This document shows, in pieces, positions 57,334 through 64,000 of a DNA stretch of 64,000 bases (position 1 is its first letter; every line of letters starts with the position of its first letter). Made by a program: the position numbers and the translations under genes. Below the pieces are notes generated by a model. It was not told the DNA's origin. It did no database searches and saw only the letters and a program-made list of their open reading frames with translations. Origin of the DNA: Halalkalibacillus halophilus DSM 18494 (lineage in GTDB: Bacteria; Bacillota; Bacilli; Bacillales; Alkalibacillaceae); contig NZ_AUHI01000009.1 in the NCBI RefSeq assembly GCF_000423105.1, positions 62,001 to 126,000 of the forward strand, in the 5' to 3' direction.

Positions 57334-58419
57334 ATGAAAAATAGTGTATCATTTTCTATACCCTTTTTATTTGATCATAAAGCATTTCAGCAAGCATTAA
57401 TCTCTTGGTACAAGCATAACAAACGTGAATTACCATGGAGAAAGAGTCAAAATCCCTATCATATATGGGTTTCAGAAATTATGCTTCAACAAACGAAAGT
57501 TGATACGGTTATCCCTTATTTTAATCAATTTATTACAAGCTATCCTACTGTATATGATTTAGCAAATGCAAATGAGCAAGAAGTGTTAAAGCATTGGGAA
57601 GGTTTGGGTTATTATTCACGTGCTAGGAATTTACATACAGCTGTTAAAGAAGTGGTGGAATCTTATGACGGGAAAGTGCCCGAAGAAGTCGCAGAGATTA
57701 AACGGTTAAAAGGTGTGGGACCATACACGGAAGGGGCAATTTTAAGTATCGCATACAATCAACCTGAACCAGCTGTAGATGGGAATGTCATGCGCGTGAT
57801 GTCCCGTGTGCTTCAAATTGACGAAGATATAGCAAAAGCAAAAACCCGAAAAATATTTGAAGATGCGATTAGAGAAATTATTTCCCATGAGGATCCGTCT
57901 TCTTTTAATCAAGGGTTAATGGAGCTAGGTGCCACCATTTGTCATCCTAAAAAACCTGATTGCGATAAATGTCCTGTGCAACCTCATTGTTTAGCTTATG
58001 AGTTAGGAATTCAAGAGGAACTACCTATAAAATCGAAAGCTAAAAAGCAAACGTTGGAACAATATGTTGCATTAGTAATACGTAACAGTGATGGTTCTTA
58101 TTTTATACAGAAGCGTCCAGATCAAGGGTTACTTGCGAATTTATACCAATTCCCAATGATAGACAAAGATACTTTTGATGGAAAGAACTCCAATGATGTT
58201 TTATCAGACAAAGTTTCATCAAAAATGAGAATTCACGGTTTTAAAGAACCAGTTCGCCATATCTTCTCTCATAAAATTTGGGAAGTAGATGTACTAATAA
58301 TTGATTCAGACGAGGTAAATAAAAAATTTTTGGAAGGTGATTTTGTAAGCGTAGATGCCATGAAACACCTACCATTTCCGATTGTGCAGCAAAAGATTTT
58401 AAAGCAATTACGCATTTAG
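57334..58419 (+). CDS. mutY: A/G-specific adenine glycosylase MutY
   Basis: A 361-residue MutY, which removes adenine mispaired with 8-oxoguanine. The catalytic Glu is in WVSEIMLQQTKVDTV, the HhH and catalytic Asp in LKGVGPYTEGAIL and AVDGNVMRVMSR, and the [4Fe-4S] cysteines have the exact C-X6-C-X2-C-X5-C spacing in CHPKKPDCDKCPVQPHC. The C-terminal 130 residues are the Nudix-like 8-oxoG recognition domain. GTTAGGTGACGAC precedes the ATG. B. subtilis yfhQ has the same neighbours. Confidence 0.97.
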   Translation: MKNSVSFSIPFLFDHKAFQQALISWYKHNKRELPWRKSQNPYHIWVSEIMLQQTKVDTVIPYFNQFITSYPTVYDLANANEQEVLKHWEGLGYYSRARNLHTAVKEVVESYDGKVPEEVAEIKRLKGVGPYTEGAILSIAYNQPEPAVDGNVMRVMSRVLQIDEDIAKAKTRKIFEDAIREIISHEDPSSFNQGLMELGATICHPKKPDCDKCPVQPHCLAYELGIQEELPIKSKAKKQTLEQYVALVIRNSDGSYFIQKRPDQGLLANLYQFPMIDKDTFDGKNSNDVLSDKVSSKMRIHGFKEPVRHIFSHKIWEVDVLIIDSDEVNKKFLEGDFVSVDAMKHLPFPIVQQKILKQLRI

Positions 58420-58437
58420 AAATTATTGGTGCAAGTC

Positions 58438-58470
58438 ATTTTGGATAAGCTTCTTGCTTTTTGGATAGAT
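58438..58470 (+). repeat. Two-unit phased repeat (locus 4)
   Basis: ATTTTGGATAAGC and CTTTTTGGATAGAT place GGATA at 58443 and 58463, 20 bp apart, between mutY and the spore protein gene. It matches the core and spacing of the array at 56.1 kb. Confidence 0.55.
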
Positions 58471-58494
58471 TAATCAATGCGGAGGTGATATCAG

Positions 58495-58704
58495 ATGGCG
58501 AAAAAACAAAACCAACGTAAGCCAAATGAAACTGCTGCAGGTACAAATGCGCAAAAAGTGAAAAAGCAGAACCAACAAGCTCAGCAAGGTCAATATGGCC
58601 AAGAGTTTGCTCAAGAAACAGATGCGCAAGAAGTTAAGCGTCGTAATCAACAAGCTGAACAAAAGAAACAACAACAGCAAAACCAACAGAACCAACAGAA
58701 CTAA
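58495..58704 (+). CDS. sspE: Gamma-type small acid-soluble spore protein
   Basis: A 69-residue Gln- and Asn-rich protein, MAKKQNQRKPNETAAGTNAQ onward. It has the gamma-SASP layout: two imperfect repeats (AQKVKKQNQQAQQ and AQEVKRRNQQAEQ) separated by YGQEFAQET, which resembles the germination protease cleavage site. It serves as an amino-acid store in the spore core. GCGGAGGTGATATC precedes the ATG. It follows mutY and precedes ntdP-ygaD, near the sspE position in B. subtilis. No clear sigma-G promoter was recognised. Confidence 0.95.
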   Translation: MAKKQNQRKPNETAAGTNAQKVKKQNQQAQQGQYGQEFAQETDAQEVKRRNQQAEQKKQQQQNQQNQQN

Positions 58705-58718
58705 TTTGGTTTTATGAG

Positions 58719-58758
58719 GAAAAGCGCCTTAGCAGAATATTTGCTAAGGCGCTTTTTC
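58719..58758 (+). terminator. Terminator of sspE
   Basis: AAAAGCGCCTTAGCA and TGCTAAGGCGCTTTT form a 15-bp perfect stem around a 7-base loop, with the T-run at its end. Confidence 0.95.
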
Positions 58759-58962
58759 ATTATTTCAAGCTACATATGTGAAGACAGAACAATCGAATTC
58801 GCGTTTTCAGTATGATACAATAGGCATATTGATAAAATCGGTTTGTATTTTCGTCATTTTTCTCAATAGTTATAATCATTTAGATTTGGAATAAAACGTT
58901 ATAAAAACCAAGTATAAATTGTACTAGCAAAACTTTTTTTGATAGAGAAAGTAGGGCCAAAT

Positions 58963-59490
58963 ATGATCATCCCAAAGGACGGCGAAAATTTAATAATCAA
59001 AAGCTATAAACATGATGGAACGCTGCATCGAACTTGGGAAGAGACGACGGTATTGAAAAGTAAATCAGATATGTTAATTGGAGCAAATGATCGGGTGGTT
59101 GTGACGGAAAGTGATGGTCGAACATGGCGAACACGAGAACCAGCTATTACTTACTTCACGACCGAATATTGGTTTAATATTATTTCGATGATTCGAAACG
59201 ATGGCATTTATTATTACTGCAATATTAGTTCTCCTTATACGATAGATGGTGAGGGAATTAAATATATTGATTATGACTTAGATATAAAAGTTTTCCCAGA
59301 TATGACTTACAAGGTGTTAGACGAAGATGAATTCGCTCAACATAGTAAAGAAATGGATTATCCAGATGATTTGAAAGAAATTTTGTATAATCAACTGCGT
59401 ATTTTAGAAACTTGGGTTCAGCAAAGAAAAGGCCCATTTGAAGCAGAGTTTGCAGAGCGTTGGTATGAATATTATTTAACTTATTCATAA
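58963..59490 (+). CDS. ntdP: DUF402 nucleoside tri/diphosphatase NtdP (YgaC)
   Basis: A 175-residue DUF402 protein. GENLIIKSYKHDGTLHRTWEE and GANDRVVVTESDGRTWRTREPAI, then YIDYDLDIKVFPD and the C-terminal VQQRKGPFEAEFAERWYE follow the B. subtilis YgaC sequence closely from memory, in length too. DUF402 enzymes of bacilli and staphylococci hydrolyse nucleoside tri- and diphosphates with divalent metals bound by the D.D and E residues. GTAGGG six bases upstream supports the ATG at 58963 over the in-frame TTG at 58939. Confidence 0.92.
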   Translation: MIIPKDGENLIIKSYKHDGTLHRTWEETTVLKSKSDMLIGANDRVVVTESDGRTWRTREPAITYFTTEYWFNIISMIRNDGIYYYCNISSPYTIDGEGIKYIDYDLDIKVFPDMTYKVLDEDEFAQHSKEMDYPDDLKEILYNQLRILETWVQQRKGPFEAEFAERWYEYYLTYS

Positions 59491-59500
59491 AGCATGTTAG

Positions 59501-59532
59501 AAGGTCCTGTTGCACGGGCAACGGGATCTTTT
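59501..59532 (+). terminator. Terminator after ntdP
   Basis: AAGGTCCTGTTGC and GCAACGGGATCTT pair with a few G-U and mismatched positions and are followed by TTATG. It is a moderately strong terminator. Confidence 0.75.
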
Positions 59533-59587
59533 ATGCTGTTTAAAAGTTATAGACAGTTTGTTTTTGTAAGATGAAAGTTGGTGAACT

Positions 59588-61360
59588 ATGTACAGTATTA
59601 AACGATATTTAGAATTCGTGAAGCCTTATAAATGGAAAATAGCTTTAACGATTCTGATAGGTATTATAAAATTTAGTATTCCATTACTAATGCCCTTGAT
59701 TATTAAATACGTAATTGATGACATTATTGATAATGATAATTTATCACAGGCAGAACAAATTTCTGAGCTATTTTGGATTATGGGAATCGCATTTTTCTTA
59801 TTTTTAATCCTAAGACCGCCTGTTGAATATTACCGGCAATACTTAGCACAATGGACAAGTAGTAAAATTTTATTTGATCTTAGAGATAGTCTCTTTGACC
59901 ATATACAAAAGCTTAGCTTGAAATTCTACTCCAAAACAAAAACGGGTGAAATTATTTCCCGGGTCATTCATGACGTAGAACAAACGAAGACATTTGTCGT
60001 TACTGGATTAATGAATATATGGTTAGACATGTTTACTATTTTAATTGCTGTTGGAATTATGCTTACATTGGATCCGATGTTAACGCTAATTTCCTTACTA
60101 TTATTCCCGTTGTATGGTTTTTCCGTGAAATTTTTCTATTCAAGATTACGTAAATTAACGCGTGATCGTTCACAAGCGTTAGCGGAAGTGCAAGGCCATC
60201 TACATGAACGGGTGCAAGGAATGCCTGTAATAAGAGGATTTGCTCTAGAAGAACACGCACAAGATGAATTCAGCACGCATAATGGAAAGTATCTTGATCG
60301 AGCAATAAGATTCACTAACTGGAATGCGAAATCGTATGCTGTTACTCACACTATTACTGATATTGCTCCATTGCTCGTAATCGCATTCGGTGGTTACTTA
60401 GTAATTGGGGGTGATGTGACAGTGGGTACTATGGTAGCTTTCACAGGTTATATGGACCGAGTTTACGGACCACTACGACGTTTAGTGAATGCTTCGACAC
60501 AATTGACGCAATCACATGCTTCCATGGACCGTGTTTTTGAGTTTATGGATGAGAAATATGATATTGTCGATTCACCAAATGCCAAACCACTCGAACGTGT
60601 TCATGGCGATGTTTCTTTTGAAAATGTTTCGTTTAAGTATGATGACGAAGAGGAATGGGTGCTTCGAAATATTAATTTAACGATTCCAAAAGGAGAGACT
60701 GTAGCACTTGTAGGAATGAGTGGGGGAGGAAAATCAACCTTAGTCAGTTTAATCCCACGTTTCTATGATGCATCTGAAGGTAAAGTGAAAATTGATGGTC
60801 AGGATATTCGAGATGTGCAAGCACGTTCATTACGTGATAAAACGGGTATGGTCCTTCAAGATAACATCTTATTCAGTGATTCTGTTGCGATGAATATTCG
60901 CATGGGGAATCCTGATGCAACAGATGAGGAAGTAATCGAAGCGGCTAAAGCTGCGAACGCGCATGAGTTTATTTCTAACTTGCCATATGGTTATGATACA
61001 TTGGTTGGTGAACGAGGCGTGAAGCTATCTGGAGGTCAGAAGCAACGTGTCGCAATTGCACGAGTATTCTTGAAAAATCCGCCGCTACTAATTTTAGATG
61101 AAGCAACATCTGCTTTAGATTTAGAAAGCGAACACTTAATTCAAGAAGCGATGAATAAATTAGCATATAATCGTACTACCTTTGTGGTCGCCCATAGATT
61201 ATCGACGATTACACATGCGGACCGGATCGTCCTAATGACGGATGGTCGCGTTGAAGAAGAAGGAACACATGAGGAACTACTGAAAAAACGTGGATCTTAC
61301 CACCGTTTGTTCCAAGTGCAGGAGCTAGATACACCAGATGAATCAAAAGTAATGAGGTAG
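59588..61360 (+). CDS. ygaD: ABC exporter, fused permease and ATPase (YgaD-like)
   Basis: A 590-residue half-transporter that works as a homodimer. Six helices fill residues 1-310 (ABC_membrane domain), with RDSLFDHIQKLSLKFYSKTKTGEI as coupling region. The nucleotide-binding domain has Walker A GMSGGGKST, Q-loop GMVLQDN, signature KLSGGQKQRVAIA, Walker B PLLILDEATSALD and H-loop VVAHRLST. It exports lipids, drugs or peptides. Its place after ntdP matches B. subtilis ygaD. The start ATG has only AAGTTGGTG upstream, a weak site. Confidence 0.94.
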   Translation: MYSIKRYLEFVKPYKWKIALTILIGIIKFSIPLLMPLIIKYVIDDIIDNDNLSQAEQISELFWIMGIAFFLFLILRPPVEYYRQYLAQWTSSKILFDLRDSLFDHIQKLSLKFYSKTKTGEIISRVIHDVEQTKTFVVTGLMNIWLDMFTILIAVGIMLTLDPMLTLISLLLFPLYGFSVKFFYSRLRKLTRDRSQALAEVQGHLHERVQGMPVIRGFALEEHAQDEFSTHNGKYLDRAIRFTNWNAKSYAVTHTITDIAPLLVIAFGGYLVIGGDVTVGTMVAFTGYMDRVYGPLRRLVNASTQLTQSHASMDRVFEFMDEKYDIVDSPNAKPLERVHGDVSFENVSFKYDDEEEWVLRNINLTIPKGETVALVGMSGGGKSTLVSLIPRFYDASEGKVKIDGQDIRDVQARSLRDKTGMVLQDNILFSDSVAMNIRMGNPDATDEEVIEAAKAANAHEFISNLPYGYDTLVGERGVKLSGGQKQRVAIARVFLKNPPLLILDEATSALDLESEHLIQEAMNKLAYNRTTFVVAHRLSTITHADRIVLMTDGRVEEEGTHEELLKKRGSYHRLFQVQELDTPDESKVMR

Positions 61361-61366
61361 ATTTTA

Positions 61367-61398
61367 AAACACGGCTTAGGCCGTGTTTTTTCTTTTTG
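61367..61398 (+). terminator. Terminator after ygaD
   Basis: AAAACACGGC and GCCGTGTTTT form a 10-bp stem with a short TTAG loop, followed by TTCTTTTTG. Confidence 0.93.
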
Positions 61399-61429
61399 TG
61401 AGTAGAATGTCAGTACTCCCGGTGGATGA

Positions 61430-61535
61430 CATATCAAGATAATTTGCAATATATCCACGAAAGTCATTACTTTTCCAGAAGTATTTTATTATATCCAGAA
61501 AAGTCAGGAGTATATCCACAAATATTAATCAGAAA
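61430..61535 (-). repeat. Phased 20-bp intergenic repeat array (locus 5)
   Basis: TATCC (or near variants) begins at 61432, 61452, 61472, 61492 and 61513, spacings of 20, 20, 20 and 21 bp; a degenerate unit follows near 61530. The reverse complement reads TTTTCTGGATATA and TTTCGTGGATATA, the same two core forms as the array at 56.1 kb, but inverted. It sits after the ygaD terminator and before moxR. The open frame through it is an accident. Confidence 0.88.
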
Positions 61536-61623
61536 ATTTGTAGAATTACGAGAAATAATAGTAAGATTATGTTATTTTATTAGTATATTGCAAAAATGTA
61601 GAGATAGAGGAGAGGGAGAGCTT

Positions 61624-62577
61624 TTGGCTATACAAGACCGAGTATCCGAAATGAAAACCCAAATTGGTAAAGTGATTATGGGTAAAGAAGATGTAGTGGA
61701 ATTATTAATGAACGCACTAATTAATCAGGGCCATGTCCTTTTAGAAAGTGTACCGGGAACAGGGAAGACGTTGCTTGCAAAATCAATTGCACGCTCTATT
61801 GATGGAGAGTTCAGTCGTGTGCAATTTACACCGGACGTCCTTCCTTCAGACGTAACAGGAATTCAATTTTTTAATCCAAAAGAACAACAATTTGAATTGC
61901 GTGTAGGTCCGGTTAAGACAAACGTATTGTTAGCAGATGAGATTAACCGTGCGACCCCACGTACACAATCTGCACTATTAGAAGTTATGGAAGAAAAACA
62001 ATTAACTATTGATGGGGAAACAGTAACTATTCCTCAGCCATTTATTGTACTAGCTACGCAAAATCCAATTGAATCGCAGCAAGGGACGTTTGACTTACCT
62101 GAAGCCCAAATGGACCGTTTTTTTATGAAAGTTGACCTTGGATATCCTGGATATGCAGATGAACTACAAATGATGCAGACATACAGAGAGAACCAACCTT
62201 TTGAATCTTTAGCGTCGATTTTTACGAAAGAAGCGTTAATCGGTTTCCAAGATGAAGTGAAGAAGATTCGAGTCACGGAAGATATGGAAGAATACATGTT
62301 AAGTATTGTGAAAGCGACACGTGAAGATCGTTATGTGGATGTTGGTGTGAGCCCACGTGGAACCCTTGCATTCATGCGTGCTTGCCAAGGTAATGCAGCA
62401 ATTAAAGGTCGTTCCTATGTAACTCCAGAAGATGTGAAGCACATTGCACCGTATGTGTTATCGCACCGGATCGTATTGAGCTTAGATGGTGCAACTATTA
62501 AAACCCAGGATGAAATCATCGAATCGATCTTAGAAGAAGTTGCAGTACCTGCAGAATATGGAGTGACAAAGGAATGA
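61624..62577 (+). CDS. MoxR family AAA+ ATPase
   Basis: A 317-residue MoxR ATPase, a chaperone-like motor. Walker A is LLESVPGTGKTLLAKS, Walker B NVLLADEINRA, and the AAA_3 arrangement continues with ALLEVMEEKQLTIDGE, LATQNPIESQQGTFDLPEAQMDRF and the AAA-lid (VGVSPRGTLAFMRA). The frame is open from 61426, but that part encodes the repeat array; AGAGGAGAGG eight bases before TTG at 61624 marks the start. It overlaps the DUF58 gene by four bases, the usual MoxR-DUF58 pair. Confidence 0.93.
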   Translation: MAIQDRVSEMKTQIGKVIMGKEDVVELLMNALINQGHVLLESVPGTGKTLLAKSIARSIDGEFSRVQFTPDVLPSDVTGIQFFNPKEQQFELRVGPVKTNVLLADEINRATPRTQSALLEVMEEKQLTIDGETVTIPQPFIVLATQNPIESQQGTFDLPEAQMDRFFMKVDLGYPGYADELQMMQTYRENQPFESLASIFTKEALIGFQDEVKKIRVTEDMEEYMLSIVKATREDRYVDVGVSPRGTLAFMRACQGNAAIKGRSYVTPEDVKHIAPYVLSHRIVLSLDGATIKTQDEIIESILEEVAVPAEYGVTKE

Positions 62578-63776
62578 AGTTTCGAAAGGTCCCACAGGAA
62601 AATAATACCTTCCAGCCATTTATTTTGTTTGGGACGGTCATTTTATTAGTAGGGATTTTTGTAAGCAGTACCTATGTTTATTTCTTATTATTGCTAGGTA
62701 TTTTGCTGTTAACGATATACGGACTTAGTCTCTTTTATGAAAAGCATGTTGATGATTATTTATCCTTTGATTTTGTGAAGCCAGAAGTAAAAGTTTATCA
62801 AGATGATGAAGGTTATATTGAAATGGATATCGAACAAAAGGGGATCTTTCCTCTATTAAATGCACGCTTGACGATTGAGATGGATGACTCGATCTCCTTT
62901 GTTGATGGAGTCAATCAGAAGCGGCGATATGTGACGTTTGTGTCCCACACCTTCAATTTAATGTTTTGGGAGAAAAGACGTTTCCGTTTCCGCTTTAAAG
63001 CTAACAGGCGGGGCGTGTCAACGATTAGGATGCTTAAATTACACCTTCCGAATGTGTTTGGGTTTGGTAGTATTTATTTAACTTCCTCCCACATCAAACA
63101 ACAAGAGATTGTCGTATACCCTCGTCGTCAAAAAGTAGAAAATATGAACTTGTTAACACCTCAAAGTATGGGAAACCACCGTGCGAAACATTCCTTGTTT
63201 GACCATCCTTCGTTACCAGTCGGCACGAGAGATTATCAAAGAGGGGATTCTTTTAATAAAATCCACTGGAAAGCCACTGCGAAAGAAGGGGATCTACAAA
63301 CAAAGGTATTTGAAAAATCAAGCCAAATTAACTGGTGCTTTTTATTAAATGTACGCTCGAAATCGAGCCTGGGCGCACCTGAGCAAATTGAGGAATGGCT
63401 TGAACAGCTTGCCTATATGACTCAAGTTGCTACAAAACAAGGTATTCCATTTAAAGTATATGTGAATATAACATCGATTGATCGTATTCCTTTTGTGCAC
63501 CAACCAGAAGGGGAAGGAGAGGAGCATTATGCGCAAACGTTAGAAATGCTTGCTAGGCTTAAAATTTTGACGTTTACCAAACCTTACGATCATTTATTAT
63601 ACTATGTGTGGAAACATGCCTCACCACCAGCTTATATTATTCAAATTGGTCATACAGAAGAGTCTGATGAGAAATATTTAAACCAATTTAAACAAAGAGG
63701 ATCCTCTGTTGTGTATTTACGGAACGGAAAAATTTCCGCTTCGCCGGAACAAAGCGAGGTGAGTCACCATGCGTGA
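62574..63776 (+). CDS. DUF58 domain membrane-associated protein
   Basis: A 400-residue protein with two N-terminal helices (FILFGTVILLVGIFVSSTYVYF and LLLLGILLLTIYGLSLFY) and a DUF58 region. The family motif is GTRDYQRGDSFNKIHWKATA near residue 220, followed by a VWA-like C-terminal half. It works with MoxR in a poorly understood membrane-linked complex. Start ATG overlaps the MoxR stop (ATGA), and its own 3' end overlaps the next gene by eight bases. Confidence 0.9.
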   Translation: MKFRKVPQENNTFQPFILFGTVILLVGIFVSSTYVYFLLLLGILLLTIYGLSLFYEKHVDDYLSFDFVKPEVKVYQDDEGYIEMDIEQKGIFPLLNARLTIEMDDSISFVDGVNQKRRYVTFVSHTFNLMFWEKRRFRFRFKANRRGVSTIRMLKLHLPNVFGFGSIYLTSSHIKQQEIVVYPRRQKVENMNLLTPQSMGNHRAKHSLFDHPSLPVGTRDYQRGDSFNKIHWKATAKEGDLQTKVFEKSSQINWCFLLNVRSKSSLGAPEQIEEWLEQLAYMTQVATKQGIPFKVYVNITSIDRIPFVHQPEGEGEEHYAQTLEMLARLKILTFTKPYDHLLYYVWKHASPPAYIIQIGHTEESDEKYLNQFKQRGSSVVYLRNGKISASPEQSEVSHHA

Positions 63777-64000
63777 TTATTCCTTACACTTTGTTAGGTG
63801 GTTTCAATATACACTCGAGTTAATCCCAATTTGGATGGTTGTTTCCTTCTCTTATATAGGAACGGGTTCGATTCCTCCGATATGGGAATTTATAGTCGTG
63901 GCTGCGGTTGCTCCGTTTTTGGCAGTCGCTCTAAAGCGAATGGGTGGACCGGCTCTCATTTATTTAGCCGCCCCAGTCTTATTTGGTCTAGCAATGTTTC
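63769..64000 (+). CDS. Membrane protein of the MoxR-DUF58 operon, N-terminal part (cut by window edge)
   Basis: The first 77 codons are in the window, beginning MRDYSLHFVRWFQYTLELIP. At least two hydrophobic segments appear (PPIWEFIVVAAVAPFLAVAL and ALIYLAAPVLFGLAMF). AGCGAGGTGAG precedes the ATG and it overlaps the DUF58 gene. In many bacilli the third gene of this operon is a multipass membrane protein with a transglutaminase domain (YebA-like); the defining part is outside the window. Confidence 0.75.
   Translation, partial: MRDYSLHFVRWFQYTLELIPIWMVVSFSYIGTGSIPPIWEFIVVAAVAPFLAVALKRMGGPALIYLAAPVLFGLAMF

Noticed and set aside
61426..61623. 66-residue N-terminal extension of MoxR
   Set aside because: It is the chance translation of the 20-bp repeat array; the TTG at 61624 has a strong ribosome binding site and matches the family start.

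Overview
The window is a 64 kb chromosomal segment of a low-GC, endospore-forming Gram-positive bacterium of the Bacillaceae. The sequence shows strong AGGAGG-type ribosome binding sites, frequent TTG/GTG starts, a gamma-type small acid-soluble spore protein, a PdaA-type cortex deacetylase, MreBH, an RsbR-type stressosome protein, sigma-B-type promoters and many genes that read like Bacillus subtilis yfh, yfk, yga and yxl proteins. Several Na+/H+-type antiporters and a Na+/glutamate symporter would fit a salt- or alkali-tolerant relative; that part is inference. No insertion sequence, prophage, rRNA operon or CRISPR array was seen.

Layout. 1-17 kb: mostly single housekeeping or stress genes: a partial zinc alcohol dehydrogenase, a Cof-type phosphatase, DUF2164, DUF2254, GMP reductase, a SulP transporter divergent from a universal stress protein, an APH(6)-like kinase, a NKWYS sulfotransferase-like protein, a triple-LysM protein, a TipAL-type MerR regulator with a classic 19-bp-spacer promoter, KatE catalase and a YflT-type stress protein (both behind sigma-B-like promoters), and an RsbR paralogue. 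17-33 kb: a CPBP protease, a CAP-domain protein, a 250-bp inverted-repeat element, GltS, a Rieske/FAD oxidoreductase, a PAS-GGDEF diguanylate cyclase, a CPA1 antiporter, a voltage-sensor channel with an altered selectivity filter, an ABC-2 exporter, a DMT permease, MreBH and a 43-residue DUF2639 protein. 33-41 kb: PlsC, then yfkJ-yfkI-yfkH facing yfkF, OsmC, a YuiF-type permease, PdaA and an AlkA-type glycosylase.

40.8-49.7 kb is a type IV pilus locus: two minor pilins, PilB, PilC, major pilin PilA, a terminator, prepilin peptidase, PilM, PilN and PilO. On the opposite strand at its head lies a large prepilin-leader protein with a repetitive beta-solenoid-like body. No PilT retraction ATPase is present in the window. 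This is separate from a ComG competence operon.

49.7-64 kb: a yxlEFG-like ABC exporter; a GNAT acetyltransferase behind an unusual leader (a tRNA-like fold with a GUC loop at the predicted 5' end, then a terminator-like hairpin that buries the Shine-Dalgarno sequence); then the conserved yfhF-recX-yfhH-yfhP-mutY-sspE-ntdP-ygaD block, followed by MoxR, DUF58 and the start of a third membrane protein.

Two signals are not explained by ordinary annotation. The first is the tRNA-like attenuator leader upstream of the GNAT gene (52.28-52.54 kb). The second is a set of intergenic arrays whose short cores recur every 20 or 21 bp (about 1.27, 29.8, 56.1, 58.45 and 61.45 kb); most share a TTTCTGGATATA-like core and all sit at gene 3' ends. 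All functional claims rest on reading the sequence and on recalled family knowledge; no database search was run.
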